Shown here: positions 45,373 to 54,400 of the stretch, piece after piece
How positions within the stretch are numbered: position 1 is the first letter of the stretch
Layout of the letters: every line of letters starts with the position of its first letter
Assembly: GCF_000212735.1 (NCBI RefSeq)
Contig: NC_015510.1
Span: 5,147,001-5,211,000 of the forward strand
Direction of reading: 5' to 3'
Origin: Haliscomenobacter hydrossis DSM 1100
GTDB lineage: Bacteria; Bacteroidota; Bacteroidia; Chitinophagales; Saprospiraceae
DNA: 64,000 bases
The notes under the pieces: model-generated
Told to the model about the DNA's origin: nothing
Databases searched by the model: none
What the model saw: only the letters and a program-made list of their open reading frames with translations
Program-made: the position numbers and the translations under genes

Positions 45373-45476
45373 TCAATTTTTATGCCAACAAATTAAGTAA
45401 TTATTTATCAAAGACTTATAATTAAAAAATTAATAAAAATTGTTCAATTTTGAACAGTACTGTCCGAAAAACAGCA
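45373..45476 (-). promoter_or_regulatory. sigma-54-like promoter plus paired enhancer sites, permease E
   Basis: On the minus strand TGGCATAAAAATTGA (45387-45373). TGTTCAATTTTGAACA (45441-45456) and TGTCCGAAAAACAGCA (45461-45476) are identical to the sites of copy D, with the same 53-bp gap and 20-bp offset. Confidence 0.62.
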
Positions 45477-45570
45477 CATTACAAATCATTCATTAAACGC
45501 ATCAATACTGATGCTGACATCCTTTTGATTTTATACTCACTTCCATTTTGTTTCATTATTTTGCATCCTT
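45430..45570. repeat. duplicated intergenic segment (copy of about 40690-40835)
   Basis: The segment from the enhancers to TTTTGCA before the former right-hand gene is strongly similar to the leader between permease D and the fucosidase (for example CTGTCCGAAAAACAGCACAT, then ACAAATCATT, then CCATTTTGTTT). It is the outer end of a duplication that also covers the permease. The fucosidase start itself is not present here. Confidence 0.8.
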
Positions 45571-45575
45571 ACCCT

Positions 45576-45674
45576 AGTGGATACTTCGAGGCTGAATTCA
45601 CCCGTACTATTGGTGGTTGTACAAATGTTGATGCCTTGCACCAGGACGTTTGCGCCAGGAATAGGTTGGTTTTC
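45576..45674 (-). pseudogene. fragment of a SusC-type carboxypeptidase-D-like plug extension
   Basis: On the minus strand the stretch PIPGANVLVQGINICTTTNS and then GEFSLEV is a clear CarboxypepD_reg-like motif, as found after the signal peptide of TonB/SusC receptors. It has no signal upstream and no receptor downstream; it ends in the duplicated leader sequence. A gene remnant trapped beside copy E. Confidence 0.65.
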
Positions 45675-45784
45675 TTGTTTATTATTGAGATGCTTATTAG
45701 AAGCTTTGATAGAATTCTCGAAAATACTTATTTTTGAAGGAACAAATTCTTGAAAATGCAGATTAACAAGTAAAACAACCTGGT

Positions 45785-46081
45785 ATGCCAAAATTCGAAT
45801 GGGACGATAATAAAAATGAGTCGAATCAGCGAAAGCATAAAATATCTTTTGAGGATGCTAGTGATGTTTTCAATGATGAAGATAGACTACATTACGTTGT
45901 AAAAAGAAATGATGAAACACGTTATGTTACCATTGGAAAAGCTTTCCAGGTTTTCGTGACCGTAGTTTACACGATGAGGGAGCTGATTATTCGAATCATT
46001 TCAGCAAGACGTTCCAGCAAAGAGGAAAGGAATGAGTATCTTGCTAACAAATTCTCCAAATCAGATGATAACAACGAATGA
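45785..46081 (+). CDS. brnT: BrnT-family toxin
   Basis: A 98-residue protein of the BrnT family (PF04365): MPKFEWDDNKNESNQRKHKI, then SFEDASDVFND, YVTIGKAFQVFVTVVYT and IRIISARRSSKEERNEYL. BrnT is a RelE-fold ribonuclease toxin. It is followed by, and overlaps, the antitoxin gene at 46065. The order toxin first is the usual one for BrnT/BrnA. The cognate autoregulation site was not found in the leader. Confidence 0.9.
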   Translation: MPKFEWDDNKNESNQRKHKISFEDASDVFNDEDRLHYVVKRNDETRYVTIGKAFQVFVTVVYTMRELIIRIISARRSSKEERNEYLANKFSKSDDNNE

Positions 46082-46457
46082 AATTTCAGTTTCTGAAGCT
46101 CTACATAAAATCGATTCGGGTGAGTCAATCAAAGCTTATACCATCAGTTTTGACCACATCAAAGTTGAAGCCTTAGATGTGATGAAACTGGCTAAGCATG
46201 GGATAGTTGTTCCAGATGAGGCGGTTTATTACAACGATGATGACATTGTAATGGACGATGACGATTTCGCGGGTGAGTGGAAACGTATCGATTATGATCC
46301 AGTTCTTACGCAGGAAGCTTATGTGGAGGTAAAAATTAATTTGAATAAAGATATTAAAAATTGGGTTGAAACTCAGAATATTCAATTGCCAGAGTTACTG
46401 GAGAATTTATTGGATGGTTTTTATCGTACACAACGGTCGATCTCGAAAGTGAAGTGA
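46065..46457 (+). CDS. BrnA-like antitoxin
   Basis: A 130-residue acidic protein from the ATG at 46065, overlapping the BrnT gene by 17 bases. The N-terminal half (SGESIKAYTISFDHIKVEAL) is unlike usual BrnA, while the C-terminal half has WKRIDYDPVLTQEAYVEVKI and the ribbon-helix-helix-like NIQLPELLENLLDGFY. The position and the acidic character support antitoxin function. The longer N-terminus could be a separate domain. An inverted repeat (46497-46565) follows. Confidence 0.72.
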   Translation: MITTNEISVSEALHKIDSGESIKAYTISFDHIKVEALDVMKLAKHGIVVPDEAVYYNDDDIVMDDDDFAGEWKRIDYDPVLTQEAYVEVKINLNKDIKNWVETQNIQLPELLENLLDGFYRTQRSISKVK

Positions 46458-46496
46458 ATGCTTTCGGCTAAAAAACAGATATACCGTGCGGACTCG

Positions 46497-46565
46497 GGTT
46501 TTGTGCAAATGCGCTTCGAAAAACCTGGTTTCACAGAATTCCACCTAAACGATTTGCACAAAACC
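46497..46565. terminator. 14-bp inverted repeat between convergent genes
   Basis: GGTTTTGTGCAAAT (46497-46510) and ATTTGCACAAAACC (46552-46565) are perfect inverted repeats with a 41-base loop. They lie between the antitoxin gene and the convergent Crp2 gene, ending just before the Crp2 stop. Terminator function is possible; the long loop is atypical. Confidence 0.4.
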
Positions 46566-47153
46566 TCACTCCGCGAGGTATAGATGCGCTCTGGCCGCGT
46601 GTAATCTACCTCTTATCCGGCTCAAGGACTCCGGTTTCACCCCCAAATAACTTGCCAATTGATACTGCGGTACCCGAGTTAATAAATTGGGTCGGGTTTT
46701 TAACAAATTCAGGTAACGTTCTTCGGGGCTGGAGGCAAGGTAAAAGGCCATCAGCTCTCGGAATTGCCCAAATTTTTTCTCCGTTTCAATGCGACAAAGG
46801 GATTCGATGCTTGGAAAAAGGCGGTACATTTTTTCTTCCTGCTCATGCGTGAAGACGGATAAGGTGGTATCTTCCAGACATTCCCAATATTTTCGGCTGG
46901 GTTTCCTTTCTATTTTGCTCAGGTCATCGGAGATGGAATCCCCTTCCAGGTAAAATTCGCTGGTTTTTTCCTCCCCGTCCAAGAGGTAATATTCCCGAAC
47001 ACAGCCTTTAAATACGTAATAACAGGCTTGTGGAATCTGTCCTTCGCGCAACAGCACGCTACCCCTTTTCAGGGTTTTGATGGGCGTTTCAGCTACAACC
47101 CGCTGGATTTCCTCTGCCTGCAAAGGGGTATAAAAATGCAAATTCTGGATCAT
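46566..47153 (-). CDS. Crp/Fnr-family regulator (Crp2)
   Basis: A 195-residue regulator from the ATG at 47153 (MIQNLHFYTPLQAEEIQRVV); the frame continues to 47270 but the family length favours the shorter form. The beta roll (GSVLLREGQIPQACYYVFKG, CVREYYLLDGEEKTSEFYLE) is followed by an HTH, PQYQLASYLGVKPESLSRIR, identical to that of Crp1 at 22514. The tail differs (GRLHAARAHLYLAE). It follows an oxidoreductase and a TonB receptor gene on the same strand; the receptor promoter has a Crp/Fnr-type box. Confidence 0.88.
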   Translation of the reverse strand: MIQNLHFYTPLQAEEIQRVVAETPIKTLKRGSVLLREGQIPQACYYVFKGCVREYYLLDGEEKTSEFYLEGDSISDDLSKIERKPSRKYWECLEDTTLSVFTHEQEEKMYRLFPSIESLCRIETEKKFGQFRELMAFYLASSPEERYLNLLKTRPNLLTRVPQYQLASYLGVKPESLSRIRGRLHAARAHLYLAE

Positions 47154-47330
47154 TTTGTCGGTGCATTGATCCAGGCTGTGGCATGGTCTAAAAAAAGTTG
47201 CTTCGTTTACAGGTTGCATGGCCATCTCATTTTGTGGGATCGCCCAAAATACCATTGGCTGTGCAGACATGCGTTTAATTTTCGATGAAATCGGGACTTG
47301 CTTCGACTCAATGCAAAAAATGTAATGTGT

Positions 47331-48296
47331 TCAATCTGCCAAATCAATGATCACATTCCCGATTTTTTGCCCACTTCCTACATATTCAAAAGCTTCGCTG
47401 ATTTTTTCCAAGGGGTATGTTCGGTCCATCAAAGGGTGAAATTTGCCTGCTTCGATTAATTCTTTAACCACGAGCATACTCTTTTTGATGTCGGTAGGAA
47501 TCGGAAAAATCACTTTTTTGCCGCCTATAATGGGGGTAGTCAAAGCCAAAAAAATATTTTGCCAACCCGGTCCCAATTCAGAAGAGATGTACGCCCCACC
47601 CGGCTTCAACAAGCGTTTGCATTTAAAAAAAGTACTTTTCCCTACAGCGTCCAGTACAAAATCGAATTGTTCATTCAGTTGGGTAAAATCTTCGGCAGTG
47701 TAGTCGATCACTCGGTCGGCACCCAAGGCCTGGATTTTAGCCAAATGGGGTGTTCCACACACCGCAGTAACTTGCACATCCATAGCTTTGAGCAACTGGA
47801 TCGCGGCCGAGCCAATGGCTCCAGTCCCACCATTGACCAGCACTTTTTGACCCGCGTGCAACTTTATTTTGTTTAGGAAATTGACGGCGTAGTGGGCAGC
47901 TTCGGCACTGGCCACCGCTGCTTCATAACTGGTATTTTTAGGCATTGCTAATACATTGCCACTTGCGGCGATGCAAAGATATTGAGCGTGTGACTCCAGG
48001 CCAATGTCATTAAAACCCCATACTTTATCGCCTATTTTAATGTTACTTACCTCTTGACCAACTGCCTCAACCTGCCCGGCAAAATCCGTGCCTGTAATCG
48101 GCAATTTGGGTTTGTTCAAACCCGTAAACGCCCTTATGGCCAATGGCCAACCCGTCAGTACCGCACAATCGGTGCGATTGACCGTGGTGGCGTATACCCT
48201 GACCAAAATTTCATGTGCCTCTGGCACTGGCTGGGGGACCTCCCCAATGCTCAATAGCTGAGGAGGTCCGTATTGGTAGCGAATTGCTGCTTTCAT
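47331..48296 (-). CDS. MDR oxidoreductase (quinone-reductase type), second copy
   Basis: A 321-residue medium-chain oxidoreductase, MKAAIRYQYGPPQLLSIGEV. GroES-like domain with ITGTDFAGQVEAVGQEVSN, Rossmann motif VLVNGGTGAIGSAAIQLLKA, then GADRVIDYTAEDF, DFVLDAVGKSTFFKCKRLLK. No zinc-binding cysteines. Paralogue of the enzyme at 23089 and, like it, beside a Crp/Fnr gene. It may reduce enones or quinones. A palindrome at 48311-48437 separates it from the TonB receptor, and no box of the Crp type was found in its own leader. Confidence 0.87.
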   Translation of the reverse strand: MKAAIRYQYGPPQLLSIGEVPQPVPEAHEILVRVYATTVNRTDCAVLTGWPLAIRAFTGLNKPKLPITGTDFAGQVEAVGQEVSNIKIGDKVWGFNDIGLESHAQYLCIAASGNVLAMPKNTSYEAAVASAEAAHYAVNFLNKIKLHAGQKVLVNGGTGAIGSAAIQLLKAMDVQVTAVCGTPHLAKIQALGADRVIDYTAEDFTQLNEQFDFVLDAVGKSTFFKCKRLLKPGGAYISSELGPGWQNIFLALTTPIIGGKKVIFPIPTDIKKSMLVVKELIEAGKFHPLMDRTYPLEKISEAFEYVGSGQKIGNVIIDLAD

Positions 48297-48310
48297 GGAT
48301 AAATGGTTTA

Positions 48311-48437
48311 GGAGGGTTGAGGGAGGTTGAGAAGGTTGAGGCTACCGCAAGAATGGGTGTGGGTGTGATGTGTGCGTGTGAAGTGTGTACGTCGCTGCGG
48401 TAGCCTCAACCTTCTCAACCTCTCAACCTGCTCAACT
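48311..48437. repeat. intergenic palindrome, GGTTGAG word family (E3)
   Basis: The left arm is GGTTGAG words then GAAGGTTGAGGCTACCGCA; the right arm is TGCGGTAGCCTCAACCTTC then CTCAACC words. The loop of about 50 bases is GT-rich (GGGTGTGGGTGTGATGTGTG). Same core as the element at 11119-11240. It occupies nearly the whole gap 48297-48441. Confidence 0.88.
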
Positions 48438-48441
48438 TGTT

Positions 48442-50880
48442 TTAAAAATATACCCGATACATCAAGTTGGGGAACACCCCGAATTGAGTAAGGTAACCAA
48501 TGTTGTTGGGTTTTGATTCATCGTAAAATTCTGAAATTTTTCCCTTATTGTTGGTCACATTGTCAATGTTGAGGAAAATTTCGTGGGTAGCGCGGAGGCG
48601 GTTCCATTTGTAGCTGGCCGATAAAATGACCTGGTAGGTATCCCCCAGGCTGCGGTCATAAGCTTTGGAATAGTCCCAGAAACGGTTGTTACTGGGATCG
48701 ACAGCCAATTGACCATTGTTGTCGCGCAGCAACGGGATGATCTTGCGGCCACCGCCGAAGAATACTTTGGCGTTGAGCCCCAGGGTGCGATTCTGCTTGG
48801 GGCCCAGTTTGGGGATTTCTTTGCCAAAAAGGATGTTGACGAGGTAGTTGCCATTGTAGGGCGTGTTGCGCTCTACGCCTTCCAGCGAGTGGTATTTGGA
48901 TTGGTACAAAGAGGTGTTGAACAAGAAATAGTAATTGCGGTGGAAAAAACGCTCCAGGGTGATCTCGATGCCGTAGTTTTTGCCCGTACCCTCATTGACC
49001 AAATCCACGTAGCGAAACTCCAGCCCTTCGTTGATGGTGGCGTAATAACTGCTGTCGAGGTTTTCCACGGGCAGGTTGTAGAGGTCTTGGTAATACAGCT
49101 CCACTTTGGCCATCAGGTGTTGACCAAACCGTTTTTCGTAACCCAGCACAAAATGATGGGCTTTGAGCAAGTCCAGATCGCGGTTTACTTCTGCAATGCT
49201 GCCATCGGGTTGTCTGACCCGGGCGTAGTAGTTGTGGATGCTTTCCATGGTGCTGTGCAAGCCATAACCCGCGTGGATGGCGCTACTGGGGCTGAGTTGC
49301 CAGTTCAGGGCGAGACGGGGCTCCAGGGTGCTTTTTTTGTTCAGGAGTACATTCAGGTTGTGTACCCCGGCTACGATGGTCAGGTCGTCGTTGAGCAAGT
49401 GTTTCCAGTTCACGAAATTGCGCAGCGTACCCAGGTTCTCATTAAAATCGATCAACTTGAAGCGGGTAGAGCCGCCTTCGATGATTTGGCTTTGCTCAAA
49501 TTCGTAGGCAAAAAGACTGTATTTGCTGCCGATCTGAATTTTGTTTTTGGCGTTGAACTTGTGGTGGTAGGTGAGTTCAGCCCGATAGGTGGGTTTTGAC
49601 AAACGACCGCTGAAATTCAGATTGCGGCTCTGGGCGGAATCGCGCAAATACTCGCCATTGGTGCCGTAAATTTTGATGAGTTGGGATTCAAAAACGTCGT
49701 CGTTGATGCCCTCGTTGGAATAGGCCAAACTGGTTTTGAGGTAGCTGCGCGGGCTGAGGCTCAGGGTGTGGTTGAGGCCCAGATTGAGCAAATGGGCGCG
49801 TTTTTGGTAATCTTCCCGAATTTCGCGGCGCTGGCCATTGTCCCCTGGTGTTTCCCAAAGGGCCGGAGTCACGTCTTCGAGTAAAAAACTGCTGGTACCA
49901 CCTAAACCAAACACCGAAAATACGCCCAGTTTTTTGGTCGGCAGTACTACTTTGAAGGCCGCATCCTGAAAATTCAGGGCTCCAGCGAGGTTGTCGACTA
50001 GGCCAATGTCCTGGATCAGGGAAACGGTGGAGTAGCGGTAATTGACGAGGTAAGAGCCACCGTAACCTTTTTTGAAGGGGCCTTCCAGGGTCAGGTCGGT
50101 GCCAAGTAGGCCAAACCCAAACACGGATTCAAACTTTTCATTGTTGCCTGCCCGGAGTTTGACATCGTATACACCAGAAAGCACATCGCCGTATTCAGCA
50201 GAAAATGCCCCGGTGTGAAAGTCCGAAGTAGCCAGGATGTTGTTGTTCAGGGTGCTGACTGAGCCGCCCACCGAGCTTTGGTCGGCAAAATGGTTGGGAT
50301 TGCTGATTTGGATGCCTTCCAATCGCCATTGCACGTACTTGGGGGAGTTCCCGCGCACGATGATGTCGTTGCTGCCATCCTGGGTACTGGTGATGCCCGC
50401 AAAATTGGAGAGGATGCGTGAGGGGTCGTTGAAGCCGCCGGCGTAGCGGTTGGTTTGTTCGGGCGAGATCGAGCGGGCGCTGATCATGGCCATGTCGTTG
50501 AGCGCTTCACCCTTGTTTTTGTCCTCGGTGATGACCACTTCTTCCATTTTGATGGCCGATTCCTGCATCGTGAGGTTGAGCAGGGTTTCTTTGCCCGAGT
50601 TGACGACTATGTTAGGGATGATCGCGTTTTTGTAGCCCAAATAAGAAACTTGTAAGGTGATCCGGCCAATCGGGACCTTGTCGAGCCTGAAATTGCCCTG
50701 CTCGTCGCTGGCGGTTCCCAGCAAGGGATCACTGCCCAATACGATCACTTGTGCTCCGATGAGGGGCATTTTGCTGTCCTCATCCAGAATGGTTCCTCGT
50801 ACGGTTTGGGTCAGGTTTTGGGAAAAAATTGCCGTCGAAAGGAGGAATAGGAGGACTGCCGTTGTACCGATTCGCTTCAT
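48442..50880 (-). CDS. TonB-dependent receptor with carboxypeptidase-like N-terminal domain
   Basis: From the ATG at 50880 (MKRIGTTAVLLFLLSTAIFS) the protein has 812 residues. Signal peptide 1-20, CarboxypepD_reg-like domain (25-110: VRGTILDEDSKMPLIGAQVI, GTASDEQGNFRLDKVPIGRI), plug domain (120-240: DPSRILSNFAGITSTQDGSN, IIVRGNSPKYVQWRLEGIQI) and a 22-strand-type barrel to the end (NLMYRVYF, aromatic last residue). It lacks SusC length and has no SusD neighbour. The substrate is unknown. Its promoter has a Crp/Fnr-type box centred at about -41. Confidence 0.92.
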   Translation of the reverse strand: MKRIGTTAVLLFLLSTAIFSQNLTQTVRGTILDEDSKMPLIGAQVIVLGSDPLLGTASDEQGNFRLDKVPIGRITLQVSYLGYKNAIIPNIVVNSGKETLLNLTMQESAIKMEEVVITEDKNKGEALNDMAMISARSISPEQTNRYAGGFNDPSRILSNFAGITSTQDGSNDIIVRGNSPKYVQWRLEGIQISNPNHFADQSSVGGSVSTLNNNILATSDFHTGAFSAEYGDVLSGVYDVKLRAGNNEKFESVFGFGLLGTDLTLEGPFKKGYGGSYLVNYRYSTVSLIQDIGLVDNLAGALNFQDAAFKVVLPTKKLGVFSVFGLGGTSSFLLEDVTPALWETPGDNGQRREIREDYQKRAHLLNLGLNHTLSLSPRSYLKTSLAYSNEGINDDVFESQLIKIYGTNGEYLRDSAQSRNLNFSGRLSKPTYRAELTYHHKFNAKNKIQIGSKYSLFAYEFEQSQIIEGGSTRFKLIDFNENLGTLRNFVNWKHLLNDDLTIVAGVHNLNVLLNKKSTLEPRLALNWQLSPSSAIHAGYGLHSTMESIHNYYARVRQPDGSIAEVNRDLDLLKAHHFVLGYEKRFGQHLMAKVELYYQDLYNLPVENLDSSYYATINEGLEFRYVDLVNEGTGKNYGIEITLERFFHRNYYFLFNTSLYQSKYHSLEGVERNTPYNGNYLVNILFGKEIPKLGPKQNRTLGLNAKVFFGGGRKIIPLLRDNNGQLAVDPSNNRFWDYSKAYDRSLGDTYQVILSASYKWNRLRATHEIFLNIDNVTNNKGKISEFYDESKPNNIGYLTQFGVFPNLMYRVYF

Positions 50881-50915
50881 TTTTTTGTCGAGTTTTGTGA
50901 CATGAATTGATGGTG

Positions 50916-50959
50916 CAAAGGACAGCCTGTTCAAAGTCTCGTGCATTGACTTTGGTTAA
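50916..50959 (-). promoter_or_regulatory. class-II Crp/Fnr-type promoter of the TonB receptor
   Basis: Box TTGACTTTGGTTAA on the plus strand (50946-50959), with the -7-like GTCCTTTG on the minus strand whose last base is 50916. The box centre is 36.5 bp from that base, as in the other two copies. The ATG is at 50880. Confidence 0.6.
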
Positions 50960-51194
50960 GAAGTGAAAGGGCGATGGTTTTTGAGGAGCATTGTTCGACC
51001 GCCTTTGGGCAAGTGATACCGTTTTTATAGTAGTATTGTGTTTTTTTAAAAACCGACGCTCCTAGGTCAATGTCATTGACTCAAGGATTGTTGTATTGCA
51101 TTTGGTATCGTGCTTTGTCTTTAGAATCTCCATTCCAAAAGGGCAAGGCTCCTAAGTTCTACATACAGGTACTTGCGTGCAGCTTCGCTGCTTG

Positions 51195-51329
51195 TTTTAA
51201 CACGACGTCACGACGGGACGACGACACGACGATTAGCTACCGCTACAACCCAACGCCAAGCGTTGGGGACACTCAGCGCTGCGCGCTGAGTACGTCGTGT
51301 CGTCGTTCCGTCGTGACGTCGTGTTAAAA
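51195..51329. repeat. intergenic palindrome, CACGACG word family (E5)
   Basis: Left arm 51195-51231 (TTTTAACACGACGTCACGAC and on) matches the right arm (51293-51329) at 36 of 37 positions. The loop holds CCAACGCCAAGCGTTGG and CTCAGCGCTGCGCGCTGAG, two further stems. It lies in the 570-base gap 50881-51454; the rest of that gap shows no gene. Confidence 0.9.
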
Positions 51330-51454
51330 AGATTTGGCGAAGCCGAATCCAATCAGTCCGTTGTGTTTATATCGATGTTAGGCCTTTCGATCAAAAAACT
51401 TTGCATTGTCAGGTCTCAGGGTAATAAGCAAAAGAATAAGTCTAAACTCACCAA

Positions 51455-54400
51455 TCAAGGCTTTTTAAAAACTGATTTCTTCCACAAAGCCGAGTTCAAC
51501 ACCCCCTGATAAGCCCCCAGTGCAGCCTCCAGTTTCCCCTTGGTCAATTGATGCACCTCCACCTGCTGATCCGTTGGCGGGTGATCCCCACTGGCGACCA
51601 ATAGCTCCTTGCCGATCGCCAAAAAACGCTCCAGCACCCCCACCGGGTTGCGGAAATTGTCCTGCCGGGCACCCGTTTGTTTCAGGTCGAGCAGGCCACT
51701 TTCGATTTGGTACAATTGCTCTTCCAGGTCGAGCAGGTCTTTTTTTACCTCTGCCGATTTTTCCCTGGCGTTGGCCTTTTGCAAATCGGCGCGCTGTTTT
51801 TCGATGTCTTCAATCAATTTGACCGTGGCCTTGAGGTCGCGATTCAATTGCAGACCGAAGCTGTATTGTTTTTGGATGTCAGTGTCATTACCCTTTACGT
51901 TTGGGTCATTGCGCAGCTCCAGGATTTGCTCCTGTTTTTTGCCATTGGCGATGAACACCACACGGTATTTGCCCGCGGGCACCAGTGGCGCGTTCATACC
52001 CGGCTGCATGTCCAAATCCCAGGGGTAAATGCTGCGCTCGCCATTTTTGTCCAATTCCACCCAGTCCTTGTCGCGGGGTTTGGTGCGCAACTTGGGCAAA
52101 CGGGCGGGTTCCGGGCGCAAATCCCAACTCGTGCGCTGGATCCCCACTTTGTTGAGGGTTTTTAATTTACGCAAAGTGTCACCCTGCATGGAAAGCACCA
52201 ACAGCTCTGCCGCTTTTTGCAAGGTATCTTTTTGGTAATAATTGATCAATGCGCCGTAAGTGGGGTTTTGACCCGAAAAAGAGTCACCGTCCGCGTGGGT
52301 ACCCAACACGCGCTGGAAACGATACGCTGGTCGTACACTGAACAAGTGGCTTTCGGCCTTTTGCACCTCGGCGCTGAATTGGCGGATGGGCGTCAGGTCG
52401 TCCAGAATGTAGAAGCCCCGACCGTAGGTGCCGAGCACCAAATCGCCAAAGTGTTTCTGGATGGCGATGCCGTATACCGCCACAGGAGGCAGGTTGTTGC
52501 GCAAGCGTTGCCAGGTCTTGCCATCGTTGGGCGAAAAGTAGAGGGCGTTGTCGGTGCCGCAGTACAACAAACCTTTGAGGGCCGGGTCTTCGCGGATTTG
52601 GAACACGGTGCTGGATTGATTTTGGGGCAAATCACCAATGATTTTGGTCCAGGTTTTGCCGTAATCGCTGGTTTTGAAGATGTAGGACTGGGTGTTGCCC
52701 ACGTACAAAAAGCGGTAGGACACGTAGCAAGTTCCGGCCTCAAAATTGGAGGGTTCGATGCAGGAAACGCTGCCACCAGCGGGCAAGCCGGGTAGGTTTT
52801 TAGTGAGGTTTTCCCAGCTTTTGCCGCCGTCGCGGGTGAGCTGCAGTAAACCATCGTTGGTGCCCACCCAGAGGATGCCCTCTACGACCGGCGATTCGGC
52901 CATGTTCAACGTGGTGCAGCCGTCCCAGGTGTAGAGGTTGTCGTAGGCGATGCCGCCGGAGTTGTCCATTTTTTTCGGGTCAGCCGTGGTCAGATCGGGG
53001 CTGATGACTTGCCAGGACTGGCCGCCGTTGGTGGTTTGGTGGATGTACTGGCTGCCCACCCACACCGTGTTCGGGCGGTGGCGCGAGAGCACCATCGGGA
53101 AGTTCCAGTGCCAGCGGTATTTCACCTGTTGGGGGTTCCAGCCGTATTGGGTTTCGGGCCAGGGGCGTACGTCGCGTGCGATGCCCGTACGCAGGTCGGT
53201 CACGTCCAAGCCGCCGTCGTAGCAGCCCGACCAAACGAGGTTGGAATTGAAGGGATCGACCTGCGCAAAACCCGACTCGCAGCCGCCTACAAATTGCCAG
53301 GCGCTGAGCGGAATACCCCCGCTGCGGCTGTTGCTGGGGCCGTAGTAGGAATAGCCGTCCTGGCGATTGCCGAGCACATGGTACGGGATCATGCTATCGA
53401 CCGCCACATGGTAAAGCTGGGCGATGGGCAAGTTGACGTTTTTCCAGGTTTTACCGCCGTTGAGGGTCATGTTCATGCAGCCGTCGTGGGCCACCATTTG
53501 GCGGTTGGGATTTTTGGGGTCAAACCACATGTCGTGGCAATCGCCGCCCATGGCCCAGGGGCTGCCTTCACCCGTAACCCAGGACTTGCCGCCGTCTTTG
53601 GACTTGGAGATGTTGACGCAGATGGTGTACACCTCGTCGGCATTGCCCGTGGAGACCCGCACCCGGGTGTAGTAGGGCGCACGTTGCGCCATGGAATGGT
53701 CTTTTTTGACCAGGGTCCAACTGTTGCCGCCATTGTCGGAGCGGTAGAGGCAGGGCTCCTTGTCTTCGATCAGGGCGTACACCACGTTGGAATTACTGGG
53801 GGCGATGCACACGGAGGTCTTGCCCACCGGGTGCTTTTCTCCAAATTGGATGCCACGGGTGTTCATGGGCTCCCAGGTTTTGCCCGCGTCGGTAGAGCGG
53901 TAAATGCCGCCGGAGGGGCCGCCGGAGTTGAGGCCCCAGGTTTTGATGTCGATCTGCCACATGGCGGCGAAAAGGATGGAAGGGTTGTTGGGATCGATTT
54001 CGATCTCGTTGCATCCTGTGGACTCGTTCAGAAAAAAGACACGGGCCCAGGTTTTGCCGCCATCGCTGGTTTTGTACACGCCGCGCTCCTGCTGGGGCGC
54101 GTGGGTGTTGCCCAGGGCGGCGACGTAGATGGTGTTGGTATCGCTGGGGTGCACCACGATGCGCCCAATGCGCCCGGTTTTTTCCAGCCCCAGGTTCCGC
54201 CAGGTTTTGCCGGCATCGGATGACTTGTACACGCCATTGCCCAGTGGGTGCGCGGGCCGAATGACGAAGGTCTCACCCGTGCCGCACCAGATTTGATTGG
54301 GGTTGCTGGGAGCAATGGCCAGGGCACCGATGGCCGCAACGTCTTGATCGTCAAAAATGGGCCGCCAGTTGAGGCCGCCATCTTCGGTTTTGAAGATGCC

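Noticed and set aside
53009-54223. A 404-codon frame antisense to the VPS10/BNR gene
   Set aside because: Low-complexity Gly/Val/His-rich translation, explained by the repeated Asp-box codons on the other strand.
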